Assembly (NCBI RefSeq): GCF_002775205.1
Contig: NC_036464.1
Coordinates: forward strand, 496,001 to 560,000
Length of the DNA stretch: 64,000 bases
Origin: Xiphophorus maculatus
Lineage: Eukaryota > Chordata > Actinopteri > Cyprinodontiformes > Poeciliidae
Direction of reading: 5' to 3'
The first letter of the stretch is position 1. Every line of letters starts with the position of its first letter. The notes beneath the pieces were generated by a model. The model did not search any database and was not told the DNA's origin. It was given only the letters and a program-made list of their open reading frames with translations. Shown here in pieces: positions 11,311-25,173 of this stretch. Position numbers and translations under genes: made by a program.

Positions 11311-12262
11311 AGATGGATTTAAAAGGCCGCTGTGCTGCAGAGCTCTTTGCACCAACAAGACAAAATGAAATAAATGCTGCAAGTTGAGGCGCTGACAGAA
11401 ATATTGCTGCAGTCCTCACGTTTTCACGCTAGAGGGCAGCACAGCAGCTCTAACAGTGGTTTTGAGGCGTTGCTGAAAGAAGCTGAAATGTTCAGGTAAA
11501 AATAAAAATGAAAATAGAAGAAAAAACTGAATTGTTTTGCTATGGTTTAAACACAGGTGCATCTCAAAATATCAAAAACTTCTGAAATTTCCACCATTTC
11601 AACTGTTAAAGTGTTTATTTTGATGATTATAGTAGAAATCTAATGAAAACCAAACATAAAAGTCTCTTAGAAATTATTATACAAGTTCAATAACATCAAA
11701 ATATCAGCAGGGCTGCATACAAGCAAAGTTAATGGAAAGTTAACTGGAAGCAAAAACTGTGGGCTTTCTCAGGACTGCTACTTCCTAATCCCCTCCATGC
11801 CATGCCGCATTGATGCAGTAGTTTCCTAGAATGTAATATTCTAATCTTGAGACGAAAGCTTTTAGATTTTCATAAGATTGAATAAATAATCACAGAAAAA
11901 AATCAGAAATAAACACTGAAATCATCAACAGGTTAATTTTATGATGCTTTTTTGATTTCTTGAGATGCACCAGTTGGAGAACATGTCGAGATTAACAAAT
12001 AAAAACTGTCACTGAAATGAATGAAAGATAAAATAACACACACACACATTCAATCCCATTGTTAAAATCAAGTTAAAGGTTCTGGTGAACCCAGGAAAGT
12101 CCAGTTTCCCTCTGGGTTCAGCTAAGTGATGATGGCTTCTTCTTCTCCTAAACGCTCTGCAGACGTTCTCAGTGCAGTTTTAAATAATAAGGCAACCGTT
12201 GAGCGATTTAACAAGGAGCGCATTGACCTTGAAATCGGGTTCAAGGATGTGGAGAGTTAAAT

Positions 12263-15200
12263 TTAGTGGGCTTTGCCGTTGCCGTTCATGTGGCTGATGT
12301 TGGATTTCGATACCTCGGTGCTGTAGAGACAGTCCAGGAACCCTCTGGAGATCTCCGTCACCAGGGACCGGTCCGGGATGGACTGGGCCATGCCGTAGAT
12401 CGCCCCCTGGAGGGGAGAGAGGAAGAGAGAGAGGGGGATCAGACAAACCCAGATGACAGACAAGATGGCTCCGCCCACGCTGAGTTTCACTCAGGAAGAG
12501 CAAACCTCCAACAAACTACCGCTGGAAAAGGTTGCGATCCTCAGCGATACCAGAAAATCCTCATCAGCCAACAGTAAGGCAAAGAAAAAAAAAAGATAAA
12601 GAGTCATACATTAGGTTTGTATGGAAGACAACTTGTGCGACATGGAGAAAAAAAAAGGAATGAACTTTTTTTCCCTCAAAATTTTGACTTTTTTCCCCAG
12701 AATGTACTTTTTTTTCTCAACATTTTGGCTTTGTTTTCTCAGAAATTTGGCTATTTTCTCATAATTTTATTCTGCTCAGTTTCAGAATGAGATGTTTTAG
12801 GGCGTCTTGTCACTTTAAATCCAAATAAGCTGCTGCTGGCCACGTCCCCAACTCAACATTTACACATGCACTTGAAAATGGCTACAAACAAATTTGTAAT
12901 TATACAGCTGTACATCATTGAAAAGCAGAAGTGGAGCCTCCCGCACAACCAACAAGAATCCAGCAAGTGGTTCCTAGAAGGTAAATCAACAACAAAACAC
13001 TCGTCTTTTCCAGCAGCCATTGTGCAGCATATACAGCAGTAAAACCAGCTGACCAAACATGCTGGAGCTCACCTTGGGTTGCTAAGTAACGTTACATTCG
13101 AAAGATTCCCAAAAAGGCAAATTTCTGAGACGACAAAAAAACATTAACTTATTGCCAAAAACAGCTGGGTGGTTTTTTAGGGTGTTTGGGTTGTTTTTAG
13201 AAGAAGTAAAAATCCAAATGGATGTAGAAAAATTTGAATTTAGGTCTTCTTTAACATTTATCACCAACTCACCATTCCTGTGGTTTTCTCTCTGGGGTTC
13301 TTCATGATGATGGCGACCTCCTCTTTAACTTCCTGAATGAACCGATCAGCGACGCCAGGCTGGGTGTGCAGCACCGTGCAGCAGAGGTGGATGCTGCAAA
13401 GGAAGAAATTACGCTGTAAACACTGAAACTACCAGCATGTTAGGAACGTACGGAAGCTCAAAAAGGACGAGAATTACACCACTTGGCCTCCAACGCTAAT
13501 GTGAGGAACCGTCGGTTTAATGTTTGCAGAAGTGGGAAAAGTATCCAAAAATTTTATGCAAGTGAAAGTAGCGCTACTTCAACATATTTTTACTCAAGTA
13601 AAAATAAAATGTAACCATTCAAGAATTTACTCAAGAAACAGTAAGAGTATTTAATAAAAGTCTACTCATTTTCTATCATGAAAGGAATCTTGTTTTTCCA
13701 GTTTTAGTTTGTTTACATTAGTTTCCTGTTAAATTCAGATAGTTTACGCTGCAGCTGCACTGTTGGCTCCCATCAGTCACTTTCTATCAGTGGAAACCCT
13801 GCATACTTTCATTTCTGACTCGGCTTTTAGTTACAGTTATTGTGAAGAGACATGCTGGTGATTTTTGTTTATTATTTATTTCAAACAGGTTTTTAAAAGA
13901 ACAAAGAAGGTAATAATGCTAGTAACTTTCTGCGTATTTGTTTTTGTTTCCCATAGGAAGTACCGTACTCCAGGATCAGTTGTTCTGTTTATTGTTTAAT
14001 TTAGTGGCTGGATTCAATAAAAAAAATTTTATCGAGTTAATTGCAGGGTCTGCAAATAATTTATCAACAAAATAAGCAACATTTTCAATTCAAAAATTAT
14101 TTTGAATTGAAAAATTCTAAATGGTTTTGCTGCTAAAATACAGAATAAATAAACATTTTAGCACAAAAACAATTACATTTGTTTTTAATCTGTTACTGGT
14201 GCAAAGTAGAGATAAAAATCTTCACTGTCTTTGATTTGATTCCAATTCTTAGGGTCTGAATTCGATTCAGAAACAATTTACTAGGATTTTTTAAAAATTA
14301 TTTAATAACAAAATTTGTTTTTCAAAATAAAAATACACTAGGACCAAAGTTTCTCTGTTAATCTGTGGGTTTTTTCTGGACAATATTCCAAAATTAAAAT
14401 AAAAAAATAGAAGGGAAATCAAATGTCATTCAATTGAGTTTTTGAAGCTCCTCTGCAGCAGTCTGTATTACAGTGAAGAAGCCTCTGACTGAAGACTGTT
14501 TTTCATCATTTTCTTAACTTTATGTTTTTCCATCCTAATCTCCAGAGATGATTTAATCCTCCTGACTCAAACATTTGTAGTTTTTTTCTCTAAATCTCCC
14601 GCTTTCCCCTCATCCAACCTGGACGGAAACTGCAGCGTGTTCAGGTTCCAGCCCTTCGACGTCAGCGCGTTCGAAAGGCGGAAGATGTCGAAGTCCTCGG
14701 AGCCGATGGCCACCACGGACACCTCCGGGCTCCCAAACACAAACACTCCCTTTATTTTTCTCATCCTGTCCAAAACAAAAACAGAAAACCAACGGATGTT
14801 AGCATGTTGCACTGCTGTGTCGCTTCAGCGCCGGCGGCACGCGGCCGTCTCACTCGTTTCTGATCTTGCGCGCCGTGCCGATGATCTTCTTGGTGGCGTC
14901 CACGTAGCCGCTCTCTCCCATGTACATCATGGTGGCCCAGCAGGCGGCGATGATTCCTCCGGGCCTGGAGCCCGCCACCGACGGCGAGGCGTAGATTCCC
15001 CCCTGCCAGTCTGGAGCCACGAAGTACTGGTACTGACGGTACTTTTTATCGCTGTAGAGGATCACAGAGGAGCCTTTGGGCGCGTAGCCGTACTGGAGAG
15101 AAAAGGATTAAAAAGGTGGAAATAAAAAAAGTTAAATGAGACTTGGTGACTTTATTTAAACCAGAGCTGCCCAAAGTTTGTGCCATTAGGGCCAAAATTA

Positions 15201-18200
15201 AATTGAGAGAACCACTTTTCTATTTCTACTAAAACCTGAAAGGTTTAACTCTTACTATATTTTGTTAATATATTAACAAATATGATACATAGACAATATT
15301 TTACAAAAATAAGCTAAATCAAACATTTTTCAAAAATGAATTGGTAAATTATTGTTGATCCACAATGGTCTTTTTTTCTTTTTCTTGTTTCTTTATACAT
15401 TTAGAAAAAACGTTTGGCAGAGTTTGCTGGTTTTGGCAAAGTGTAATCAATGAAAACCGAAAAATGTTAATAAAACAAAAATACTTTGTCTTGTACATAA
15501 ATGAATGTTGTTTAAAAAGATTTTATTTGTGTGTTAAAATCTCAAATTAATCACAAAAAAGTACACTGGATTTTTTCTCATTCATAAACTGGAAAAAATG
15601 TCTCGTCATTAGAGAAACAATCTGCCAGTGGAACTAGAAGTCGGTTGCTAGGTAACGAGATGTGCTTGGCTGGCGTTGCTAGGTAACAGCCTAGAGCCAG
15701 TTGACTGTGAAGTAACTGAAATAAACTACCAATAGAATTTGTACTTTTTCATCAATATTAAGGAATTATTTATTTAAAACAATCTTCTATTTCTTTCTGA
15801 AAAGTTACTTTTAAGTTAGTTTTGTCTTATTTCGAATATTCTAAGATATTTATGTTAGAAAATAGAACAAAAATACTGGGTAAGATTTAGTATTTTGACT
15901 ACCGGACCTCTCTCTCTGGACCTTGGTTAATCACGCTCCTTACCTTGTGGGTGTCTGCAGAGATGCTGGTAACTCCCTTCACTCTGAAGTCAAACGGGGC
16001 GAGTGAGTAACCAGCTTTTTCCATGAAAACAATGAGAAACCCGCCCAAACAGGCATCCACATGCAGCGGGATGTCGTAGCGCACCGCCAGCTGCAACACA
16101 GCAAGGGAACGTTTCAAAGAACGGACTTCCCCGTTTCTGTTTTTGCGCGTATTGGGGTAGGAAATGTCTCGCCTCTGACCTTGGCTACTTCTTCAACCGG
16201 ATCCAGGATGCCATGGGGGAACTGGGGCGCCGAGCAGACAAGCATGGCTGTGTTTTTGCTGATGGCTCTCCTCATCGCCTTGGTGCAGAGCAAACAAAAG
16301 ATGAATAATGAATGTTTGAAAGCAGGAAACACTCAGAGGGAATAACACACACCACACACACTCACCTTAACGTCGACCTTCATGGTCTTCTGGTCGAGAG
16401 GAATGTGGACGAGTTTCATCCCAAAGTAATGTGCTGCTTTGTCGAACGCTGCGTGGACGCTCACTGGAGCTAGACTGAAGATTAGGACAAAAAATACCTC
16501 AGCAGTTTCACTGAAAAATAGCGCTGAAACAATTAATCAACTATTGAAATAATCAACAACTAATTTAGTAATCAATTAATCGTTAACTAGAGAATGTAAA
16601 CTCCAAAAAAATTTAATTTACTAACAGACTAATACAATCGGAGCAGTAATTTGGCAAAAACTATTAAACAACACATACATTTTGCATTCAAGATAAAAAA
16701 AAACTTTGTCTATAAATCTGTTCTATCAAAAACTACTCAAGTGACATAAAAAATATCTAAAATAATATAAAAATAATCAACTGATCAGCTCTACACTACT
16801 GATGTCAAGTCAAGCAGAAAGCTGTGAGCTTTTTGAATGTTAAGAATTAATTTTTAGCTGCAGATGCATCAAGGAATCTAATGAACTCCTCTGTTATCAC
16901 ATTCTAAGCAATAAAATGTTTATTTTTTTACTTTACAAAAGCAATTTATTTGCATCGTTTAACGTATTTCTAATATTATATCAAAAAGGCTCAGATGAAA
17001 AATCTGCAGAATGTGCCCATTTTTTTAACAGATTAATTGATTAATCGTCACAATAATTGATGATCAATAATCAATAACTAAAGTAATTGTTAGCTGCAGC
17101 CCTACTGGAAATAAAAAGTCAGGTTTTCTGAAGCTCATCTTACATTTCAGGGAACGTCACACCCCGCTCATAAGCCAAGTCTCTGTACGCTTTGCAGGCC
17201 ATCAGGATGCTCTCAGTTCCTCCAGAAGTGACCTGGGGAAAGTCAAGATGTATCAAATTGAGCAAATATTTCCTCAACGGGCTTGTGGATTTCCTGAGAT
17301 TATAAAGATAAGACATAATATTTTATTTGGAGTATGAAGTATGAAGTTTTACAGTTCCGCAGGAGTTGGGTCCACCGTTGAACAGGGAGCAGGACATTCG
17401 GACTACCTCAGCTTCCATCTTCCTGACGCCAGGAAAGATGTCCGGGTGGAGAGGGTTGCTCCACGCAAAATCTCCATAAACCTGCACAACAAAACATTAA
17501 ACAGGAAAAAAAAATATTTGAACAAAGTCTCATAACTACCAACAAAAAAAGCAGCAAGTGTTAAAAGGGCTGAAACGATTAATCATGGAAAACTGATTAA
17601 TCGTTGACTGAAGTATTCAGACAAGGCCATTTACTGAAAATGTTTATTTTCTTAATTATTTTTGTTTATTTGTATCAAAATCTAATAAAGCATTGGCACA
17701 TTTTGTGGATTTTTTTATTTAACCACTAAAGTCTTTTATACAATATTTGAACTACAAAAACAAATGACTGAATTTCTTTTTTACACAAGAAAATAGTCAT
17801 TTTCTTGCCTCATACCTTCACCAGGAGTTTGGTCAGCGTTTCATCCCCCCAGTACACGGCACCGGAAACACACCCTTTGTCCCACTGTACGTCATCTGGG
17901 AAAAAAATATTTTAATTACATTTTGTATCTCATTCACTCAATAACATATATGAATACTAACAACTAAAACAAAATAATAAAAAGGAGCAGAAGGAAGTAA
18001 AAACTTATATCTGCCTCCTACTGACATGACTATTCATCTCAGAAGACTACAAGCATATTTTAAATGCACAAAAAATAAACAAAACATCAGCTATTCAATA
18101 TCATATCATATTATTATATTTTGTTGTTATTGCGATTTGTTCTCCTATGTATTTGGTTGTTATTTTGTAGATCAATATCTCTGTTTATTAGTCGGTAATG

Positions 18201-21200
18201 TTTATTTTATATGCACTAGTTGGTGAATGAATAAAAAAAGAAAAGTTTAACTTCTGAAAAAGAAAAATCAAATCTATGTATGTTTTACAGACAAGGTTTC
18301 CCCCAGAAACATTTCTAAGCCTGGTGGTAAGAACGCCAGAGCAGTCATTAAGAAATATTTAAAGTTGACAGGCTATTTGAAAATATCATTAAGTAAAACA
18401 ACACACCAACATTAGCTAAACACCCCCTACATGTTTATGTTTACATCTGGAAATTTTGCATGCGCACAACGCTGGAGGGAAAAAAGGCGATTCTTTTACA
18501 TGCTGTCCGTAGCCGCGCTGCTGCAGTAGAACAATTTCATTAACAAAATGAAACGTGGAGATGGAGGCGTTATTAATTTAGTGCAGTGCGCTACAGGGGA
18601 AAATAATGCAAAAAAAAACACTTTTTTCTCGAGCTCTGCATCAGCTGCACTGCAAGCAGACTCGTTGCCATAGCAACTGACTGACAACAGCTCCGCTAAT
18701 GTATCAGGAGTAAACACCAAAAATCATTCAAATGTTACCTCACAAAGAACAGAACATTCAGTCTGTTACAGTTTTATGTTTTTAGGCTTGATGTTTATTT
18801 TGGGATTAATAATAACTGATAGCTGTGGTAGATTAGCTACCGCTGCTATTGGCTAAGCTAACTTAGTGGTGGTTGATTAGCTAATTTAAACATTTGCTCT
18901 ACTGATGATCTGTCAGAGTTGGTGTTTGGGTTTGATTATTTCTTTAACTGAACCAAAACAAAACAAATTCCACATCACATCTACATGTTACGGTTGTCAA
19001 AGTCAAGCTAGCATAGCTAACCTATGTCCCTCTCCCTTGCTATTTTTTTCTTAATAAAACTTTAACTAGTTGACGTAGTGTTGACAACTGGTAGCAAAAC
19101 ACTGTGTCTCGTTTTTTTTAACATCCCTCATACATTTAAGATTTAGTGTTGATTTCATGTTGACAACTTGATAGTTAAAACCAGCGCTAGTCATCCTCAG
19201 CAGGGAGGTGGGGACGGGATCTTGGTCTTTAAAGTCTTCATAAAGGAATCACTTACTCAGCGTTTGATACTCTTTGATTTTTTCCATGACTTGGCTCTGA
19301 GTTAGCCCTTTAGTGGGCAGCTGCTGAGTGTAACTCATCCCCTCCTTCAGCGTACACAGACTGTGGGACATGTCGTCCAGAGCCTTGTTCAGCTGCTTCT
19401 GAATCTGTTGCATTAAAAAAAAGAAAAAAAACCCAGACATTTGTTATTGGAATAAAGTTGCTAAAGTCAGCAGAAGTAAAAGTGTGACTAGTTGAACTGA
19501 AGTAACCAGCTTATCATGAGTGCGTGATGCAAATGGTGCCAAAGGTCCCATAGTGACTCACAGGAATCCCAGTCAACAATCGAACCACAAAGGAGAAGCA
19601 GATCCACCACATAACTTACATTGTCACCAACAAACGGTATTTTTCTGACGAGTCGAAAGACTTGCTTCTTGATTCTGGAAGTGAGACCTAAACCAGAGAC
19701 ACAGAGCAGCAGCTGTGGGTGAAAATGACAGGAAGCAAACGCAGCTGACTGTGACTAACAATGCATTCAGTTTGATGAAATCATCATTTTATTCTGCTAA
19801 AGTGGGAGAATGTTTTTTTTTTTTTTTACCTCTACAAGCCTGAACAGCAGAAACGCAGAGTGGCTGTTAGTAGATGGAAAAAGACCTGAAGTGAAATACC
19901 TAAACATTTCCATTTTCAGGAACGGACATGTCTTAAAACTAAAACCTTTCACGAAGTCTGTCGCAACAAACAATAAATTAATTACCGTAATTGCATGATT
20001 AAAACGAACTCAATAATTTCCATTTCTTTTTCCATTTATTGTCTTTGTCTTTCTACCAAAAACTGGATGATTTAGTTATTTTTTTAATGTAATTATTATT
20101 ATTTTTTTATTAAAACATGTATCTGATTAATTGATTAATCGTCAGAATAATCTATAGGACAATCAGCTACTAGAACAACCTTCATAGCTGGATTTAAATT
20201 CAGATTAAATAACACTCAGGTGGTCTGTGTTCATTAAGTTACTTCTGTAGGCCTGTTGCAATACTCAATAAATCAATTAATCGCATGATTAAAACAAGCT
20301 CTATAATTTCCATTTGCATGATTTATTGTTTTCTCTCTTTCTACCAAAAACTGGATGACAAAAGTCTTCTGTCTGATGTTCTGGTCTCAACTAGCACCTT
20401 CTTTAAGACAATTGTGTTCATAGAGACTCCGTAATTCATTTTATTTGTTGTTTGGTTTATTTATTTTTGGTTATTTAAATTGTCTTCCAGTTCCAGTGTT
20501 AAACGTTCATTAGAATTTAAAGGTTATTGATTTTTGAGAATGTCTTCTTGCATTATTATTCCATTATATTACTTGGAAATGGTCTCAATACAACAATATT
20601 ATCATTTATCACAATAACTTCTGGAAAAATTAATCGTCTATTACACGTGTTTGTATCCATGTGACATTTGGTCACCTTATAAGATCGTTCAGAAGCAATA
20701 GGACTAATTTTTGTTTTAAGTAAAAATAATTAGATCATTTTATATATTTTTATATTGTGTCAATACAATAAACAGTTTTTTTTCTACTCCAAATTACTTT
20801 GATTTAAAAGTACAATACCGACCCAAATAAGAACAAAAACTCTGATGAAAATTATGTGAAAGTAAGGGTGGGCATTTATCATAAAATATTTATTACCATG
20901 ATTAAAAAATGTATTTTTGTAATTTTAATTAATGACGTTAAATAAAAAACAAAACTGAAAGCATCATTGGAAAATTAATTTGATATTTTCTCCACTATTA
21001 GTTTCCTGAAAGTATCAGTAAATATCAGTAACTTAAAAAATATAACAGAATGCAGTTACTGTGTGCAGTATTGTGATATAAATCTCACTTCTTTAAGTAG
21101 GTGACGTCCTAAAATGGGAATATTTAAGTATAAATAGCTTATTTTATCATCATTTTTATCGCTATCACAATAGTATCACAAAATATCTCAATAAAATTCA

Positions 21201-22648
21201 GAGTCCATATCACCCATCCTTATGTGAAAGCACCTGTGGCTCATTATTTAATTATTTCCAGGAGTGAAATCTTACTTTCTCGCTGGAAGAGGAATCCCTT
21301 GAGCCAGAGAACTGCCAGCGTGGTGAGGACAGATGCTCCGATGATTTGCCACGGCTCCAGGTGGGAACAGCGGGAGTTGATCTGCCGCCGGCCTTCCTCC
21401 AGGTACAGCAGCAGCATCTCCTTATACACCTCCAAGGCACTCTGAAAGGACAACACACGACTTACAATTCATTTTTGATTAATGCTTTATTACAAATCGG
21501 CTCCATTCATTTAACTAATAACGTCCGCTTAGTCCTTCTTTTAGTGTTGTAGTTTGGCTGCCACCCAGGACGGGACGTAGCTGGTTAAGGGGAGCCAGCA
21601 GTCGCTAAAAACAAAGATGGCGGAGGCGCCGTGGGACGGGAAAGAGTAACGGTCCAAACAGAGTCCGGCGTGGGATGAAAACTGCACTTTATGTGGTTCT
21701 GTAAACACTTGACACACAAGTTTCACCTTAATAGAGCGGAGCCTAAGATGGCGGCCATAACAGCCGAACGGGAAAGAGTAACGGTTCAAACAGAGTCCGG
21801 CGTGGGATGAAAAATTAACTTAGTGTGATTCTGTTTTGAAATATAACACTCGACAAGCTCTTTTAGTTTCACATTTATAGCGCTGATTCAGCCGCCAACT
21901 TAACCAAATATTACTGATGTGCTACAAAGGCAAGGATGATGACAGAAAACGCAGAAAAATTATATATATAAAAACATGACGCCAATAAGCACCGTTGATT
22001 TTGAGGAATATGGAGTGAAATCTTTAAAATTTTTCTGTTACAACTTTAAATTCAGCCTATCATAAAAAAGATTTTGTACCCAGTCCTCCATCAGTACGAG
22101 TGAAGCTGCAATGTCCAAACATAAAACAGTTTAAAATGTAATTTAAAAATAGGATCATCACTGCATCAAAATTATAAATAATTACCGTTGTTACTGCTAT
22201 TATCAATGCTACTGTCATTCTTTAATTAAGTTGTCAATCATTATTGCTTTGTGGTATATTGAAAGAATTTTAACATGTTAGAAATGATTGAGGCTTGCTA
22301 ATAACATGAATGCATTTATCAGTTATTCTAATTAAGAAAATATGTCATAAGCCAGTTCATGTTGGGTGTAAAAATACATTCATATTTCCAGCCACTATTT
22401 GGAACATGTAAATATGCTTCACAACTGTTCTTCTTTTGCTTCTTTGAATTTATCTTTGTTTATTCTTATATTACACTACATTCAATTAAGTCAAATTAAA
22501 AAATGTAACCCTTTATCTTATGGAGAGATCCTCAGCAAGAGAAAACTCTTTTTAATAAAATGGCCGCTTATTAAATAATCGTTAGTCGGTTGATTACCTT
22601 GCATTACAGAAAAGTGGTACAAGTTTCAGGACTTACTTTAGAAGACAT
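12263..22648 (-). CDS. SGPL1: Sphingosine-1-phosphate lyase 1, complete
   Basis: PLP-dependent ER-membrane enzyme that cleaves sphingosine-1-phosphate to a long-chain aldehyde and phosphoethanolamine, the exit step of sphingolipid metabolism. Coding exons, 5' to 3': 22637-22648, 21276-21441, 19620-19687, 19257-19404, 17816-17895, 17353-17481, 17144-17232, 16366-16474, 16180-16278, 15944-16090, 14854-15092, 14619-14765, 13273-13393, 12263-12406. Phases agree throughout and give 565 residues (human 568). One membrane helix sits at about 36-56. The core keeps [49 protein letters not shown] and [15 protein letters not shown]; the Schiff-base lysine is residue 349 (353 in human). The C-terminus is MNGNGKAH. 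The exon 12 donor (GTTGGA) is weak but required by phase. Exon 1 codes only MSSK. Confidence 0.97.
12765..13090. repeat. Dispersed repeat C (TCAGTTTCAGAATGAG ... GAAAAGCAGAAGTGGAGCC)
   Basis: In the last SGPL1 intron. The same text occurs at 62930-63135 (same direction) and at about 51680-51860 (reverse), and its 3' part at 52880-53240. Shared words include GCTCAGTTTCAGAATGAG, CACTTTAARTCCAAATAA and GAAAAGCAGAAGTGGAGCC. Class unknown; the 3' end carries GTTGCTAAGTAAC, an X-box-like motif (13078-13090). Confidence 0.7.
15590..15870. mobile_element. Fold-back MITE A, copy in SGPL1 intron 10
   Basis: Shares the words AATCTGCCAGTGGAACTAGAA, two GTTGCTAGGTAAC sites, GAGCCAGTTGACTGTGAAGTAACTGA-like linker and TCAATATTAAGGAATTATT with copies at about 37490-37830, 45780-46130, 47755-48125 and 49880-50333. 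The 5' half of the family is truncated here. Confidence 0.6.
19955..20650 (-). repeat. Dispersed repeat D, two neighbouring reverse copies in SGPL1 intron 2
   Basis: CTACCAAAAACTGGATGA, AATTAATCGCATGATTAAAAC and TATCATTTATCACAATAACTTCTGG-type words occur here on one strand and in reverse complement at 53416-53785 and 61485-61850; a partial copy lies at 36310-36530. A shorter second copy spans about 19955-20170. Non-coding and unclassified. Confidence 0.6.
21530..21840. repeat. GC-rich repeat with duplicated 45-bp module and YY1-like sites, SGPL1 intron 1
   Basis: A module starting ACGGGAAAGAGTAACGG and ending GTCCGGCGTGGGATGAAA occurs twice, at 21636-21681 and 21768-21813, each preceded by AAGATGGCGG (21614 and 21745), the YY1 core. 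A diverged reverse copy lies at about 57230-57385 in a SORBS1 intron (GTGCACCGGACTCTGTTTGG). This is therefore a dispersed, promoter-like repeat rather than an SGPL1 exon. Confidence 0.65.
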
Positions 22649-23324
22649 TGTTGGATCCACAGAGAACCTTGTGAGAAAATATCAGATTCTTCCCTCTACA
22701 AGTGTTGGAAAAACGCTGAGCTAACTGGGTGACTCCTCCCACTCTGTGTTAGGCAACTGGTTAGAGGAAGTTCCCCAGCTATAAACAGTCCTGCATTTCC
22801 TCTGACGAATATAAAGAGCTTTGCTCTGTTCAGCTGTGAATTCAGCAGTGAGATACCAATGAATCAAATTGCACAAGCGTGGTAACATTATCTCCATTGT
22901 CTCTCAGCAGAGGTGTGTTTACAACCCCGCGGCGGACATTTTGATAGGACAGTCCCTTCACATCAGCTGCAATCAGATGAAGAAAGCTTAAGGTTCACAA
23001 CATGGTATCTTAAGAACTCGCTATCTGTGTGACCTCCAATGTTCATCACCTTTCAGTTTTTCACGTTTTGTCACCTTGCAATAATAAACTTCATAATATC
23101 TCGCTGGAGTTTACAAAAGAATGACAATCTGACCATTTTTGTTGGTTTGATGCCATTTTCTGATCTTTCATGTTGTGTTTTCAGTCGCTATAAGCAGGAA
23201 AATTACAGTAATTAACTGAAATAGAGACTTGAAAACATCTATAAAAGTCTACAAGATGTGCCTCACTTAGTGTATAGAGTTACTGAAATAAAATGAATTT
23301 ATTTCAGTAAAGGTTTAAAAAGAT

Positions 23325-23523
23325 GGGCATGCCGTGGTGGCGTAGTGGTTAGCGCCACCCATATTTGGAGGCCTTGAGTCCTCGACGCAGCCGTCACGGG
23401 TTCGACTCCCGGACCCGACGACATTTGCCGCATGTCTTCCCTGTTTCCTGTCAGCCTGCTGTCATATAAGGGACACTAGAGCCCACAAAAGACCCCCTGG
23501 AGGGGTAAAAAAAAATTAAAAAT
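23325..23523 (+). mobile_element. tRNA-derived SINE, copy 1
   Basis: The head carries Pol III box A-like GTGGCGTAGTGGTTAGCG and box B-like GGGTTCGACTCCC; the body ends GGGACACTAGAGCCCAC, then GGAGGGG and an A-rich tail. Imperfect target-site duplications AAGGTTTAAAAAGAT (23310-23324) and AAGGTTTGAAAATAT (23524-23538) flank it. Two more copies lie at 25174 and 39953. Confidence 0.9.
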
Positions 23524-25173
23524 AAGGTTTGAAAATATAAGTGTATAAAAGAGACAATTTTAAAATTTTTGTTGGTTTGTTGTAATTTTCCAACACAAAA
23601 AATAAAAAATGAAAATGAGGAACCTGTACTTTGATAATAGTTTTACAGTTAATTAAATGCTTCATCTTTTAGCACATCAGCATTAAATCATTATCAGTAG
23701 CAGGAGTTTCAATGGGTCCATTTTGAAGAAAGAACCACACAATCTCCATCAAACCTTTTTTCTCATTAAAATAACTTTTTTCTCGTAATTTTAATATGTT
23801 TTTCTGGTAAATTTGCATTTTTATTCTGCTAATATTATAACTTTATTATTGTAATACAGCAGGAATTAACCTGACTCTAATAGTCCCTGGAATGGATGAT
23901 AGAAATAAAAGCCACTTTTTAAAAATATTTCTGAATGTGTTTGGAAATGAAAGAAAAAAAACAAACAATTAAAATCTGATATTTTATTTTTAAGCCAAAT
24001 CACCCAGCCCCCTAATTACAGTGAAATCAGTCAATCAATCAATCAATCAGATTATTGGCTCGATTTAATACATTTTATAATTAATATGCCAACACATTCT
24101 CTTATAACACTTATGCCACATGAGTGAAAAGTTTTTTTTTTATTTATTTTATTTTTGTTGATAATTGTAGATTAATACCTCTTTTTGTTAGTTTTATATC
24201 CACTAATTGAATTAAAAAATTATAATAATTAAATTAAATAAAAAAGAAAAGGGAGCAGGAAGAAGAATCATCTTGTATAAATTATTTTCTCAATAATTAC
24301 AAAATAATTAATATCAAATTAATACAAGTTGCAAACAATATATCATTCTTAATTCAAAATACTTCCTCTTTTTTTTTTCTTATGAAGTATTTTGAAATCC
24401 TCATTCAAATATTTCATAATTTTACTCCACGCACCAAAATGCATGTTTGCTTTAAAATAGTCTGCACACTTTTAGTTTTAAAATCATATTTCCTTTGGTC
24501 ATTTCTGTCACTTGATCTTAAGACAAAAAATCGTTTGTTAATTAATTGGCAGTAATGTCTTTCTAGCTTTAAAAATAACAAAAACCTTTTAAATTAGCCA
24601 AATCTTTTAGTTTCAAGATATTCGGTTGATTAAACAGTTTATTTGTGAAGTGAAGTGACGACAACCAGGCTGTAAATTCTGCCTGTTTAGACAGCATCTC
24701 CTCTTTCAGGTTTGGCAGGATCCAGTGCAACGGCAGCACAGAACAGAACAGAACAGAACAAACCTGGTTGGGTTTTCAGAACCGGCCTCTGGTCTGTTAT
24801 CACCACCATCACTAATTATTGACCTTTGCACGCCAATAACCCTCCAAACCCACTCGGCTGTCTTTGCCTGAGGAAAACTTAAACCCAGTTCACACAAAGG
24901 AAGTTGGTTTGTATTGTTTCCCTCATTGTTGAGCCGTAAATGCCCATTTCTCTCAGTCCCCCCCGTCCCGACTACATCTGACTGCTCTGAAATCAGATCT
25001 TTTGTTGTCTCCCAGGAGGCTTTGCTGTCTCCCAGGAGGCTTTGCTTTCACGCAAAAGCGGCGTCTGCTGACAACAAACAAGTCCTCCAACTTTTAGCTA
25101 AATATCTGCAAACTTCTACTCATTAACAGACCTGGGAAGCAACTAGTTACATTTACTTGACTAACTTTTTTTT

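Larger units (their letters stand above)
8588..12262. other. Convergent intergenic region PCBD1-SGPL1, repeat-filled
   Basis: No gene is seen. It contains a GCTAGC-rich dispersed repeat (about 8880-9110, related to 28010-28240), a hAT-like repeat with GGCC(A) ends (about 9148-9490), AT-rich degenerate repeats (10000-10560 and 10960-11310) and a short CA run near 12041. The SGPL1 3' UTR must occupy part of 11600-12262; TTTATT near 11613 (AATAAA on the minus strand) is a possible polyadenylation signal. Confidence 0.55.

Noticed and set aside
14637-15125. 162-residue plus-strand ORF
   Set aside because: Antisense to two SGPL1 exons and the intron between them.
23325-23420. Possible true tRNA gene (also at 25290-25371 and 39953-40045)
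   Set aside because: Box A/B-like words are present, but the sequence is one of three dispersed copies with a long non-tRNA body, A-rich tail and target-site duplications: a SINE.
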